Source of the DNA: Alteromonas abrolhosensis
Lineage (GTDB): Bacteria > Pseudomonadota > Gammaproteobacteria > Enterobacterales > Alteromonadaceae
Length of the DNA stretch: 64,000 bases
Direction: 5' to 3'
NCBI RefSeq assembly: GCF_001953635.1
Contig: NZ_MEJH01000003.1
Location: 921,697-985,696 of the forward strand
How positions within the stretch are numbered: position 1 is the stretch's first letter; the number at the start of each line of letters is the position of its first letter. Shown here in pieces: positions 21,530 to 29,888 of the stretch. The position numbers and the translations under genes are program-made. Below the pieces are notes generated by a model. It did no database searches. It worked only from the letters and a program-made list of their open reading frames with translations, and was not told where the DNA came from.

Positions 21530-21563
21530 AAAAAGCTCGATAGCTCCGCTATCGAGCTTTTTT
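21530..21563 (+). terminator. Intrinsic terminator of gltBD
   Basis: AAGCTCGATAGC / GCTATCGAGCTT stem with a TC loop, flanked by A and T runs, 45 bp after gltD. The symmetric tracts could work in both directions. Confidence 0.92.
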
Positions 21564-21697
21564 ATGCACGCTTGGATAATACGGAAAACCCTAAAAGCAT
21601 ACGTTAATAGACCAAGGTTTAGTTGAAGCGCGAGGTTTACGACTCTACTATCGTAAAGGTAATTAAAAACATCGAACGTTGGATAAAGAATCTGTCT

Positions 21698-22135
21698 ATG
21701 AAGCACTTAAACACGAAGAAACTTGTACTTTGTTTAGCTCTGGCATCGGCGATGAGCAATACCAGTTTTGCTGATACCATTGCTGTAGATTCTTCATTGA
21801 ACGCTCAAACTAAAAACCAAGCCGAGAAACATTCACCGATTAAGTCAAGCGTTGTGTCTTGTCCTTCTGATTTTCAGCAGGTCAAAATTGCTGAAGATGC
21901 GAGGCAATGCCAAGCATTTGACAAGAACATGACAGCCGTGATGGTTTACCACTCTCCTCGTTCACCCAATGAAATGCTAAACGTTTATCAAACGGCACAC
22001 CCCTCTTTAAAGGCCCATGCGCCAATTAGCGGTCGAACCTTGCTATCCTCTAACGATAAGGCGGTCAGGGTAATAATTAGCCCGGATAAAGCTGGCTCTC
22101 AAGTGGATATTCTCGTTACATCTACAAATAAATAA
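21698..22135 (+). CDS. Small exported protein of unknown function
   Basis: 145 residues. From the ATG at 21698 the protein begins with a clear Sec signal peptide (MKHLNTKKLVLCLALASAMSNTSFA, cleavage predicted after AFA-like SFA around residue 25). An upstream in-frame TTG would bury this signal, so the ATG was chosen. The mature part has two cysteines (SCPSDF, ARQCQAF) that could form a disulfide, and no motif I recognise. It lies alone between the gltBD terminator and a DUF2726 gene; the ribosome site GGATAAAG is weak. Confidence 0.6.
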   Translation: MKHLNTKKLVLCLALASAMSNTSFADTIAVDSSLNAQTKNQAEKHSPIKSSVVSCPSDFQQVKIAEDARQCQAFDKNMTAVMVYHSPRSPNEMLNVYQTAHPSLKAHAPISGRTLLSSNDKAVRVIISPDKAGSQVDILVTSTNK

Positions 22136-22344
22136 TCCCTATTCACAGCAGTGCAACAAAGTTTGCTCATGTTGGCATCTGCTTTGCAATTTCATCAATA
22201 ACTACTCCACTGCGGTGGTAGGTGTCATTTTTATGACGCTCATACTGTGAACCAAGCTCAAGCTTTTTCTGCAAAAAACGAATTTGCTGGCATTTGAGCG
22301 TTGCACGCCGTGGACTTTAACTATTGATATTTGCGAGGGTTACG

Positions 22345-22932
22345 ATGGAATTGGCAATTATTCTAATGATGTTACTTATTGTCGTTGCACTAGGTGCCAT
22401 AAAGTTGTCAGACGGTGGTGTCGCTTTTCCATTTAGGCGAAAGCCACAGCTATTCACGCCTGTTGAACATTCTTTTCTAAACCTGATTGAGCAGGCCATG
22501 GGAAGAGAGTTTCGCATCGTGTGCCGTGTACGCCTTAACGATTTGGTGGCAGTTCGCCAGTCTGCGAATAAAAAGACAGCAAGCCAAGCCATCAGCAGAG
22601 CTTCAAGTAGACAGCTTGATTTTGTATTAGTAGACAAACACGACATGAGCCCAGTACTCGCTATCGATTTAGTTCATAGCCAAGGAAAAGAAGGCTATAA
22701 ATCGCAAAAAGATTGGTTTGTATCTGGTGCACTCGATGCCGCCGGCCTTCCTCATGCACGAATTAAAGTAAAATCTGGCTACTCGGTTGAGGATATCCGC
22801 GAATGTTTGGAAAACAAGCTCATTCCATATCGCCGTATACAGCAGAAAATGGCGCAGTTACCAACACATAACCCTGAACCTCCTAAGCGCCCTACTCGCC
22901 CAGTGCGTTCAAGCAGACCAGCTGCTGCTTAA
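22345..22932 (+). CDS. DUF2726 membrane-anchored protein
   Basis: 195 residues with one N-terminal transmembrane helix (MELAIILMMLLIVVALGAI). A DUF2726 domain follows (about 35-165): LFTPVEHSFLNLIEQAMGREFRIVCRVRL, then SRQLDFVLVD and VLAIDLVHSQGK. The domain resembles a restriction-endonuclease-like nuclease core (D...D/E-x-V patterns), but its activity is unproven. The tail is Pro/Arg rich. The ATG at 22345 is chosen for the GAGGG ribosome site six bases upstream, over a TTG at 22324. A terminator follows. Confidence 0.78.
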   Translation: MELAIILMMLLIVVALGAIKLSDGGVAFPFRRKPQLFTPVEHSFLNLIEQAMGREFRIVCRVRLNDLVAVRQSANKKTASQAISRASSRQLDFVLVDKHDMSPVLAIDLVHSQGKEGYKSQKDWFVSGALDAAGLPHARIKVKSGYSVEDIRECLENKLIPYRRIQQKMAQLPTHNPEPPKRPTRPVRSSRPAAA

Positions 22933-22954
22933 AACATAGGCTCCACTTCCCCTA

Positions 22955-23010
22955 GCCTTTGTTGCTTTGCTATTTTCTTACTCTCAAATAGCGGTAACAA
23001 AGGCATTTTT
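22955..23010 (+). terminator. Hairpin terminator after the DUF2726 gene
   Basis: GCCTTTGTTGCTTTGCTATTT pairs with AAATAGCGGTAACAAAGGC (two mismatched positions), followed by ATTTTT. It ends about 70 bp before mtnN. Confidence 0.75.
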
Positions 23011-23081
23011 CTGTCAGTTTGCCCGTTTTCCTTATACAATTAATCCATTCGTTAAACTCCCTTAACACCGTCGGTATAGTT

Positions 23082-23783
23082 ATGAAAAAAATTGGTATTT
23101 TAGGTGCAATGGATGAAGAAGTTGCGCTACTTAAAGCGTCACTTTGGAATGTTAAAGAAACCCAGTGGAAGCACCTGACATTTTACGAAGGCACACTTAA
23201 CGACATAGAAGTGGTACTTGTAAAATGCGGTATTGGTAAAGTGGCAGCAGCAATTGCTACTACCGTACTTATTGAGCAGTACGCCCCCGATGCTGTTGTA
23301 AATACCGGTTCTGCCGGAGGTTTCGACAAGAACTTAAACATTGGTGATTTAGTGATCGCCAGCCACGTTATTCACCATGATGCCGATTTAACCCATTTTG
23401 GTTACAAGCTCGGTCAATGCGCAGGTATGCCTGAAGATTTCCGTTGCGATACAAGGTTAATGGAAGCGGCTCGTAGTGCTGCCACAGGCATAACGTCGCT
23501 ACAGTCGACAACAGGTTTAATCTGTACGGGCGATGCGTTTATCGGTAGCGACGAAGCGGTAGCAGAATTGCGTGAAAACTTCCCAGACATGAAGGCGGTT
23601 GAGATGGAAGGTGCTGCTATAGGTCAGACTTGCCATATGCTCGACACGCCTTTCCTTGTCATTCGTTCATTGTCAGATATTGCAGGAAAAACGTCGTCAG
23701 TGAGCTTTAAAGAGTATTTAGATACTGCCGCTAAGCACTCAGCACAACTTGTTATGGCAATGATTAAGGCCCTCGCAAAATAA
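23082..23783 (+). CDS. mtnN: 5'-methylthioadenosine/S-adenosylhomocysteine nucleosidase
   Basis: Hydrolyses MTA and SAH to adenine and the thioribose/ribosylhomocysteine, recycling products of SAM use and autoinducer-2 synthesis. 233 residues from the ATG at 23082 (MKKIGILGAMDEEV), the family start; a longer in-frame upstream reading has no homology. Motifs: the catalytic E in AMDEEV, NTGSAGG, the substrate-binding VEMEGAAIGQ, and the catalytic D in SLSDIAG. It is followed one base later by cobD and then btuF, an order close to pfs-btuF in enterobacteria. Confidence 0.96.
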   Translation: MKKIGILGAMDEEVALLKASLWNVKETQWKHLTFYEGTLNDIEVVLVKCGIGKVAAAIATTVLIEQYAPDAVVNTGSAGGFDKNLNIGDLVIASHVIHHDADLTHFGYKLGQCAGMPEDFRCDTRLMEAARSAATGITSLQSTTGLICTGDAFIGSDEAVAELRENFPDMKAVEMEGAAIGQTCHMLDTPFLVIRSLSDIAGKTSSVSFKEYLDTAAKHSAQLVMAMIKALAK

Positions 23784-23784
23784 G

Positions 23785-24729
23785 ATGACAGAGGTAATTA
23801 GCGACCCGCAATACCAGTCGCTATTCGTACTTTGGCTGGCTATCGCTGTTGACGCGTTATGGCGCTGGCCCCCAAGTACTCATCCATTGACACTTATGCG
23901 CTACCTTGTTCAGCAAATGGGGCGCAAAGTAGTACCCTCTCGCGACTACGGTCGATCTCAACACTATATTTCAGGCTCGCTAGCCGCCTTAGTTCTTCTT
24001 ACGCCATTGGTAATATGTGTTGCTATCTTAGTGTATATGGCTCAGTACCCCGTATTCTTTGAGGCAATTATGCTAGTCGCACTACTCGATTACGGTTACC
24101 AGCGTCAGCAATTTAAAAAAGTGTTGGCGAGTGTGGGCAGAAACAAAAAGTCTCTCGCCCGTGAAATGGTGCAGACCATTACCGCCAGACAATGTGACTC
24201 ACTTACCGACATAGGTATCGCTAAGGCCGCGATAGAGTCGCTATGGCTTAAATTTCTTTATCTTTATTGCGGTGTCATTTTTTATTTTGTAGTGGCAGGC
24301 CCCATAGGCGCGCTCATTTATCGATTGCTTTTGCTTACATCTTGGCAGTGGCATTACCGAACCCCCGCAATGACTTTCTTTGCCAAACCTGTGCGCAAGC
24401 TGGTTTATTTACTTAATATTCCACCTGCGGTCATTGGCGGATTGATAACCCTGCTAGTCAGCCATCCTTTTAAGGGATTTCGCGCCATGAAACGCTCTCC
24501 GGTTAAAGATAAAACGTCACTGCTACTCGCCCTTATGGGTGGTGTACTTGATATAAAACTTGGCGGGCCAGCAATTTACGCGAACAAAAAAATTCGATAC
24601 CCCCGTGTGGGTGGCGTTAACGAAGTAAAGTACTCTCACATGTTGGCGGCCAAAAATACCGTTACTCATGCCATGATTGCGGTCAGCGCCTTCGCATCGT
24701 TAGCAATGCTGATAATGGCGGTGGCTTAA
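23785..24729 (+). CDS. cobD: Adenosylcobinamide-phosphate synthase CobD/CbiB-like
   Basis: Polytopic membrane protein of 314 residues that attaches aminopropanol (phosphate) to cobyric acid in cobalamin synthesis or salvage. The family signature IKLGGPAIYANKKIRYPRVGG is near 255-275, and the early helix HPLTLMRYLVQQ corresponds to the conserved HPV-x-x-M/I-G segment. It lies between mtnN and btuF and overlaps btuF by one base (TAATG), so it is translationally coupled to the B12 uptake gene. The N-terminus is more divergent than in full de novo pathways, which fits a salvage role. No other cobalamin biosynthesis genes are in the window. Confidence 0.85.
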   Translation: MTEVISDPQYQSLFVLWLAIAVDALWRWPPSTHPLTLMRYLVQQMGRKVVPSRDYGRSQHYISGSLAALVLLTPLVICVAILVYMAQYPVFFEAIMLVALLDYGYQRQQFKKVLASVGRNKKSLAREMVQTITARQCDSLTDIGIAKAAIESLWLKFLYLYCGVIFYFVVAGPIGALIYRLLLLTSWQWHYRTPAMTFFAKPVRKLVYLLNIPPAVIGGLITLLVSHPFKGFRAMKRSPVKDKTSLLLALMGGVLDIKLGGPAIYANKKIRYPRVGGVNEVKYSHMLAAKNTVTHAMIAVSAFASLAMLIMAVA

Positions 24730-25652
24730 TGAAAACGGCAGTAATGATGAAGACCATATTTTTTGTAATTTTAAGCTATTTACCTCTTCTCACATTTGCT
24801 AACTCAGAATCAGACGTCGAGATAAATCAACTATCTCATGCAAGTCAATTTGCTTCCGCCGATGTTGCACCAAACTCGGAATCAAGCCCATTATCAAATC
24901 CCGCCGAGCTAAAAATAGTCAGCCTTGCCCCTCACCTTACAGAGTGGGCGTTTAGTTTGGGGTTAGGCGCTAATCTTATAGGTGTAAGCGACTATAGTGA
25001 CTACCCTGACGCCGCGAAAAACATTAAGCGCGTGGCGGATTTTCAAGGTGCAGATATTGCTGCAATTGTTGCTCTAGAACCCGATTTAATCTTGGCCTGG
25101 GAAGGAGGCAATAAGCCGCAAGATATTCATAAGCTTTCATCCATGGGGCTTAATGTATTTAGCAGTAAGATTGAGAGCATCACTGATATTGCCAGTGAAA
25201 TAAAAAGGCTTGGCGCCCTTACTCACACGCAACAAAAGGCAACCCAGCTCAGTAATGACTTTCTCAACGAGTTAAGTCAACTTAGAAATAAATACGACAA
25301 AGCGCCGTTGATACCGGTGTTTTACTACTCATGGACGGCTCCCCTTATGACCATAGGGCCCGACGCGTGGGGTAATCAGCTATTGAATGTATGTGGAGCA
25401 GAAACTCTATTTGCAGACAGTCCGGTAGATTATCCTCAAGTGGCGGTTAAGGATGTACTTACTCGCCAACCTCATGCGCTCGTTGCGGCGTCTAAAAGTT
25501 CATATTCAGAGCTTGAAGTGTTTTGGCGCGACCATCGCGTTTTCCTCAAAGCCCCCCTAATTGTGGTGGATCCTGACGTTACCAGTCGCTTTTCATTGCG
25601 ATTAATAAATGAACTGAAAGTGCTCTGTAAAGGTATTAAAGAAGGTGCATAA
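24729..25652 (+). CDS. btuF: Vitamin B12-binding periplasmic protein BtuF
   Basis: Periplasmic substrate-binding protein of the class III (helical backbone) type that delivers corrinoids to BtuCD. 307 residues with a signal peptide (TIFFVILSYLPLLTFANS) and a non-conserved linker. The core then starts at KIVSLAPHLTEWAFSLGLGANLIGVSDYSDYP, the BtuF/FecB-like motif; later landmarks are LEPDLILAWEGGN and TIGPDAWGNQLLNVCGAE. It overlaps cobD by one base. No btuCD lies nearby. Another iron- or corrinoid-binding protein is possible, but the operon favours BtuF. Confidence 0.9.
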   Translation: MKTAVMMKTIFFVILSYLPLLTFANSESDVEINQLSHASQFASADVAPNSESSPLSNPAELKIVSLAPHLTEWAFSLGLGANLIGVSDYSDYPDAAKNIKRVADFQGADIAAIVALEPDLILAWEGGNKPQDIHKLSSMGLNVFSSKIESITDIASEIKRLGALTHTQQKATQLSNDFLNELSQLRNKYDKAPLIPVFYYSWTAPLMTIGPDAWGNQLLNVCGAETLFADSPVDYPQVAVKDVLTRQPHALVAASKSSYSELEVFWRDHRVFLKAPLIVVDPDVTSRFSLRLINELKVLCKGIKEGA

Positions 25653-25783
25653 GCGCTATACTTTGCGCCTAGTTATATAGTTTTTCTGAGTGTAAATTAC
25701 ACTTAAATAAACCCGTCCATGGGCTAATGTTTGGTATAGTAAAGCAGGTCAATACTTCAATAGAAAGGTAAGAGTTTTTATTC

Positions 25784-26188
25784 ATGCGGATTGTTGTTGC
25801 GGGTTTTCTTGTTGTTATCAGTGTTGCATTATTTGTGTCGCTTCAGTGCACAGCAAAAGCGACCGCTCAATCCTCTGTCGCCGCCTCTCCCTACCTAATT
25901 GAACGAGTAGCAAATAACGAGTGGTTACTTATTGACGTCCGCTCCCCGCAAGAGTTCGCCGATGGCCATATCCCTGGCGCGGTAAACATGCCCCACGAAA
26001 ATATTAATGACTATTTGAGTGAGCTAGAAAACCACAAGAACAAACCCATTATTATTTACTGCCGCTCTGGCAGAAGAGCGAAACTGGCCATGAAAGTGCT
26101 AGAGGAAGCCGATTTTTCAGAAGTTATGCACTTAGAGGGCGATATGTTGGGTTGGAGTGCCGCAGGCATGACCGTAGACAGGATGTAG
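25784..26188 (+). CDS. Exported rhodanese-domain protein
   Basis: 134 residues: an N-terminal hydrophobic segment (signal peptide or anchor, residues 1-28) followed by a single rhodanese domain (about 38-130). It carries the active-site loop YCRSGRRA with the catalytic Cys, plus LIDVRSPQEFADGHIPGAVNMPHENI, and resembles periplasmic PspE-type sulfurtransferases. A cysteine near the end of the hydrophobic run (SLQC) is not a good lipobox. GAAAGGTAAGAG precedes the ATG. It stands alone, about 130 bp after btuF. The substrate in vivo is unknown. Confidence 0.88.
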   Translation: MRIVVAGFLVVISVALFVSLQCTAKATAQSSVAASPYLIERVANNEWLLIDVRSPQEFADGHIPGAVNMPHENINDYLSELENHKNKPIIIYCRSGRRAKLAMKVLEEADFSEVMHLEGDMLGWSAAGMTVDRM

Positions 26189-26339
26189 CGCCTCTATTCA
26201 GCCTTCCCTATTCGCATCCTCTGCCCCAACATTCTTACTTGGGTTAGTGGTGTCATAAAGTTAGGTTGCAGGCTGACCACTGTGTGTAACTGAGCCCCTG
26301 TGATACACTCTTTTTATCCGACGATTGTATGAAACACCC

Positions 26340-26741
26340 ATGAAAATAGATATTGCGACCCCGGCCATGTTATTTCCGGCAATTTCCCTATTGTTGTTAG
26401 CTTACACCAATCGCTTTTTGACGCTTGCTACCATCATTCGAAATTTCTCGAAGGAAGAAAGAGATGAAAATACTCAAGCACAAATCAAAAACCTTAGATT
26501 GCGCATTCAGCTGATTAAACGCATGCAAATAGCAGGTGTGGGTAGCTTTTTTCTATGCGTGGTGTCGATGTTGGCAATTTACCTTACCTATCAGCAGGTT
26601 GGCAATTGGGTATTCGCGGCAAGCTTGGTGTCTCTGCTTTACTCACTATGGATGTCGGTGAGAGAAATATTGATTTCCGTGGAAGCCTTGGATGTACACC
26701 TTGACGGAATGAAGAACGCCTCGGGCAAAGACAAAGTATGA
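26340..26741 (+). CDS. DUF2721 family membrane protein
   Basis: 133 residues with three hydrophobic segments (about 8-25, 63-85, 88-108) and the DUF2721 pattern: TPAMLFPAISLLLLAYTNRFL, a charged segment, then LRLRIQLIKRMQIAGVGSFFLCV. The ATG at 26340 is preferred to a TTG at 26325 because family homology starts there. It overlaps the following GNAT gene by four bases (ATGA), so the two are probably co-translated. Function unknown. Confidence 0.8.
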   Translation: MKIDIATPAMLFPAISLLLLAYTNRFLTLATIIRNFSKEERDENTQAQIKNLRLRIQLIKRMQIAGVGSFFLCVVSMLAIYLTYQQVGNWVFAASLVSLLYSLWMSVREILISVEALDVHLDGMKNASGKDKV

Positions 26742-27343
26742 GAACTACCAATCATATGAATCATTTACTTCAAGACGAAATAAGCTACGAGCCACTAGCT
26801 CCGAAATATTTCGCTGGCGTTATTTCTCTTGGTAACTTCGTGCACGGTGACAACTACCTGACCGACGAACTGCTCGCTGATTATTTCGCAAAAAGTTTTG
26901 TCGACGACCTTAATGCTAGCTGGGTAGCATTATACAAAAACAACGTAGTGGGCTTCAGACTAACCTTTGCCCATACTCAGTGGCAAACCGACGAGTGGTG
27001 TACACCTTCTCTTTGGCCGGTAAACGCGAACGCTGTGTGTTATTTCAAATGTAATACGGTAGACCCGGCTATGCAGGGTTGTGGAATTGGCAGCCGGTTG
27101 CTGAGTAAATCTATAGAATGCGCTCAGGCTCAAGGTGCCAAAGCAGGGTTGGCACATATTTGGTTGGCAAGCCCTGGCAACAGCGCATTTAAGTATTTCA
27201 CCAAAAATGGGGGGCAGCTTATCAAGAAACACCCCAACAAATGGCGCTACGCATCTATTCACGAAGGCTACGATTGTCCTGTATGCGAGGGTTATTGCGA
27301 GTGTGAAGGTGCGGAAATGCTACTTCAATTTCAAGCCCCATAA
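26738..27343 (+). CDS. GNAT family N-acetyltransferase with Cys-rich tail
   Basis: 201 residues. The acetyl-CoA-binding signature DPAMQGCGIGSRLLSKSIECAQAQG (motif A, Q/R-x-x-G-x-G/A) lies around 108-133, followed by the typical GNSAFKYFTKNGG segment. The C-terminal tail DCPVCEGYCECEG has four closely spaced cysteines. That looks like a small metal-binding knot and is unusual for GNATs. It overlaps the upstream DUF2721 gene by ATGA. The acceptor substrate cannot be deduced. Confidence 0.83.
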   Translation: MRTTNHMNHLLQDEISYEPLAPKYFAGVISLGNFVHGDNYLTDELLADYFAKSFVDDLNASWVALYKNNVVGFRLTFAHTQWQTDEWCTPSLWPVNANAVCYFKCNTVDPAMQGCGIGSRLLSKSIECAQAQGAKAGLAHIWLASPGNSAFKYFTKNGGQLIKKHPNKWRYASIHEGYDCPVCEGYCECEGAEMLLQFQAP

Positions 27344-27373
27344 GTACGACACTGTTAACAACGTTTTCATTCT

Positions 27374-28732
27374 ATGACCTACGATCCTCTTATTTCACGC
27401 GGCGTTTCTTCAATGTTACCCGCGGCAAACAGCTACTGGCATGCCACGCATAAACCACCGACAATGCCGCCTTTAAATAAAAAGGTGAGCACCGAATACC
27501 TCGTTATCGGTGGTGGTTATACTGGTCTTTCAGCTGCCATCACTCTTGCCCAAGCTAAACAAGAAGTCACGCTACTTGATGCAAATTCGCTGGGATTTGG
27601 CTGTGCGGGCCGCAACGGGGGCTTTATTCTATCTGGTAGCGGCCGATTGAGCTTAAGCGCCATAGAAGACAAGTGGGGTCGCGACGTCGCCAGAGCTATG
27701 CAGGACGAGTTTGATGGCGCGGTACATCTGCTTAAACAACGTATTGCAGACTTTGATATGCAGGTCGATTTGGTAGAAGGCCCCTATTTAAAACTGGCTC
27801 ATAGCCCAAAGCAAGCCGAACTACTCTGTGCCAGTGCTAAGCATCTTGAGTCACACTTCAACGTACCGAGCTCTCCACTTAGTGAAAAAGACCTTACTTC
27901 GCGCTTTGGTATTGAAGGGGCGTATGGTGGCGTCGAGCTAGAGGGTGCATGCTTACACCCATTAAAATTAGTAAGCGAATATGCAAGAGTAGCAAAGGAG
28001 CTTGGAGCAACGCTTTTTTACGACTCACCAGCCATTCGCATTGAAAAGCACAAGACCGGATATATTGTCGCAACACCCAGCGGGTCAGTTTCGGCCAAAC
28101 ACATACTCATTGCTACTAATGCTTATACTCCTAAGCGCTTCCATGACAGCGTAGACAATAAGCAATTTCCTGTTCAGTCGAGCATTTTTGTCACTGCGCC
28201 ATTGAGTAGCGAACAGCGCGCAAAGTCTGGCCTAACCACGCCAATGAGCTTTATGGATACGCGGATGATGAAATACTACTACCGTGTTTTGCCAGATGGC
28301 AGATTATTATTTGGCGGTCGTGGTGCCGTAAAAGGTAAAGATGCAGATAACGCGTCAGAGAAACAGCGACTATACCGCGCCATGGTAAAAAGCTTCCCTT
28401 CACTTAGCGGTATAGCCATGGATTACTTTTGGAGTGGTTGGGTAAGTGTATCGTTAGACAGCATGCCCCGGATTTTTATCGACAATGAGGTTAGCGGCAA
28501 CAATTCTAACCGCTCTAGCGGTAATATCGGTTACGCCATGGGGTATTGCGGTTCGGGCGTATCTTTTGCCGCGTTTGCAGGGCAGCGACTCGCTCAACGT
28601 ATGATGGGTAGCAATGACGTCGATTTATCGCTTCCCCTTTATCGTTCTCCTTTGAAAACCTACCCCTTTGCGAAAGCAAGAAGGCTGGCACTGCATGGCT
28701 TGTACCAATGGGCGAAAATAGCAGAACGCTAG
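27374..28732 (+). CDS. FAD-dependent oxidoreductase, PuuB/OrdL-like
   Basis: 452-residue DAO-family flavoenzyme. The dinucleotide-binding motif VIGGGYTGLSAAITLAQ is near 47-63. It is followed by LLDANSLGFGCAGRNGGFI, which is characteristic of gamma-glutamylputrescine oxidase (PuuB/OrdL) and related amine oxidases. The FAD-closing segment GYAMGYCGSGVSFAAFAGQRLA is near the C-terminus. It probably oxidises a secondary or primary amine, producing an aldehyde and H2O2. No other putrescine pathway genes are adjacent, so the substrate is unproven. It starts 30 bp after the GNAT gene and may belong to the same transcript. Confidence 0.85.
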   Translation: MTYDPLISRGVSSMLPAANSYWHATHKPPTMPPLNKKVSTEYLVIGGGYTGLSAAITLAQAKQEVTLLDANSLGFGCAGRNGGFILSGSGRLSLSAIEDKWGRDVARAMQDEFDGAVHLLKQRIADFDMQVDLVEGPYLKLAHSPKQAELLCASAKHLESHFNVPSSPLSEKDLTSRFGIEGAYGGVELEGACLHPLKLVSEYARVAKELGATLFYDSPAIRIEKHKTGYIVATPSGSVSAKHILIATNAYTPKRFHDSVDNKQFPVQSSIFVTAPLSSEQRAKSGLTTPMSFMDTRMMKYYYRVLPDGRLLFGGRGAVKGKDADNASEKQRLYRAMVKSFPSLSGIAMDYFWSGWVSVSLDSMPRIFIDNEVSGNNSNRSSGNIGYAMGYCGSGVSFAAFAGQRLAQRMMGSNDVDLSLPLYRSPLKTYPFAKARRLALHGLYQWAKIAER

Positions 28733-28829
28733 TAATGGTTATAATTTACGATTCACCTTAATGTTAAGCATTGCATACTGTCTATAAATTGGGCTATTTT
28801 AGGTATCTATCCTTTGACGGAGTCACCTC

Positions 28830-29183
28830 ATGTCATATATCGATGCCTTTGCTGTAGCCGTTCCCACTGAAAATAAAGCGTTATACATTGAGCACGCCAA
28901 ACTCGCCGGCGATATTTTTAAAGAGTATGGTGCGACTAAAATACTTGAAGCTTGGGGTGACGATGTCCCTGAAGGGGAAGTCACGTCTTTCCCGATGGCT
29001 GTTAAAGCCAAAGAAAATGAAACCGTGGTGTTTTCCATTGCATTTTGGCCTTCAAAAGAAGTACGAGATACTGCATGGAAAAAGGTGATGGAAGATCCTA
29101 GAATGCAGGAAAACGAAAACCCCATGCCTTTCGACGGTAAGCGCCTTATTTATGGGGGCTTCGCTCCTATTCTTGAATTATAA
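28830..29183 (+). CDS. DUF1428 (YbaA-like) family protein
   Basis: 117-residue soluble protein of the DUF1428 family, a dimeric alpha/beta-barrel fold related to ABM domains. Landmarks: YIDAFAVAVPTENKALY at the start, EAWGDDVPEGEVTSFPMAVKA, VVFSIAFWPSKEVRD, and the C-terminal FDGKRLIYGGFAPILE. A GGAG Shine-Dalgarno (ACGGAGTCACC) precedes the ATG. It converges with the anti-sigma-like gene, 15 bp apart. Function unknown. Confidence 0.88.
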   Translation: MSYIDAFAVAVPTENKALYIEHAKLAGDIFKEYGATKILEAWGDDVPEGEVTSFPMAVKAKENETVVFSIAFWPSKEVRDTAWKKVMEDPRMQENENPMPFDGKRLIYGGFAPILEL

Positions 29184-29198
29184 AGGTACAGCTCTTCG

Positions 29199-29888
29199 CT
29201 ATTTCATATCGTCTATTTTCGCTAACGCCGACGGCAAGTCGGCGGCTAACTTTTTGTACCGGCGGTATACGATTAAAACGACCACACTGTTTATCAAAAG
29301 CTGTGTTCCCCACAGCGTGAAGGCGTTAAACATGAGTACATTAAAGACGGCGAGTGCCAGCAGTCCACACCACAAAGCCAAGCATCCATAGAGGCTGATT
29401 TTCCAGTAATGTAATTGTTGTTTTAATTGGTTTTGTTTAAACGCCAACATTGACTGAACGTCTAACGTCTGGACCTTCCACTGTTTTTGCCTTACCCAAT
29501 ATCCCCATGCCCCGAAAGCGGCGGGAATAGGTGTAAGTAGCATGAAAAGCAAAAATTGATATGTGCTAAGTGGCTCGAACAACACCAAAGTTAAACACCA
29601 CACAGAAACCGCTAGCCCTAGCACCAAATCAACGGCACCTTTTAATTTAAGTTTAAGTCTTGCGCTCTTGGTTTCTTTAATCAGGGCATCTGTATCTACT
29701 GAAGGGGTTGCATCCTTGTAGGCACTTTGCCACTGAGCGAGTTGCTTATCTAGTTCGCTCATCTGCGAGCCGTCGTCGCTTATGGCTGTTTTATCTTCGC
29801 TCAAGGCTGTTTTATCTTCGCTTATGGCTGTTTTATCTTCGCTCAAGGCTGTTTTATCTTCGCTCAAGGCTTTTTTGTTATCGCTCAA
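29199..29888 (-). CDS. Probable membrane anti-sigma partner with N-terminal heptad repeats
   Basis: 229 residues. After a few residues the protein has repeats of ALSEDKT/AISEDKT (residues 3-37), a coiled-coil-prone region (43-80), then four hydrophobic segments in two pairs (about 83-103, 108-128, 166-186 and 190-210). It starts with a TTG that overlaps the stop of the ECF sigma gene (TTGA); GGAG lies 8 nt upstream inside the sigma gene. Position and topology suggest an anti-sigma or regulatory membrane protein, although I see no zinc-binding HxxxCxxC motif. The first ATG (29762) lies after the repeats and has no ribosome site. The function is inferred from context only. Confidence 0.6.
   Translation of the reverse strand: MSDNKKALSEDKTALSEDKTAISEDKTALSEDKTAISDDGSQMSELDKQLAQWQSAYKDATPSVDTDALIKETKSARLKLKLKGAVDLVLGLAVSVWCLTLVLFEPLSTYQFLLFMLLTPIPAAFGAWGYWVRQKQWKVQTLDVQSMLAFKQNQLKQQLHYWKISLYGCLALWCGLLALAVFNVLMFNAFTLWGTQLLINSVVVLIVYRRYKKLAADLPSALAKIDDMK
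29777..29881. repeat. 21-bp tandem repeat, five units
   Basis: Five consecutive 21-bp units of the form CGCT(TAT/CAA)GGCTGTTTTATCTT (plus-strand reading) at 29777, 29798, 29819, 29840 and 29861. A partial sixth starts at 29882 and runs over the sigma stop/anti-sigma start. The variable triplet alternates TAT, CAA, TAT, CAA, CAA. The unit length is a multiple of three, so the reading frame is kept. Confidence 0.93.

Noticed and set aside
29777..29881. Phase variation by repeat slippage
   Set aside because: The unit is 21 bp, so gain or loss keeps the frame; only length variation is expected.
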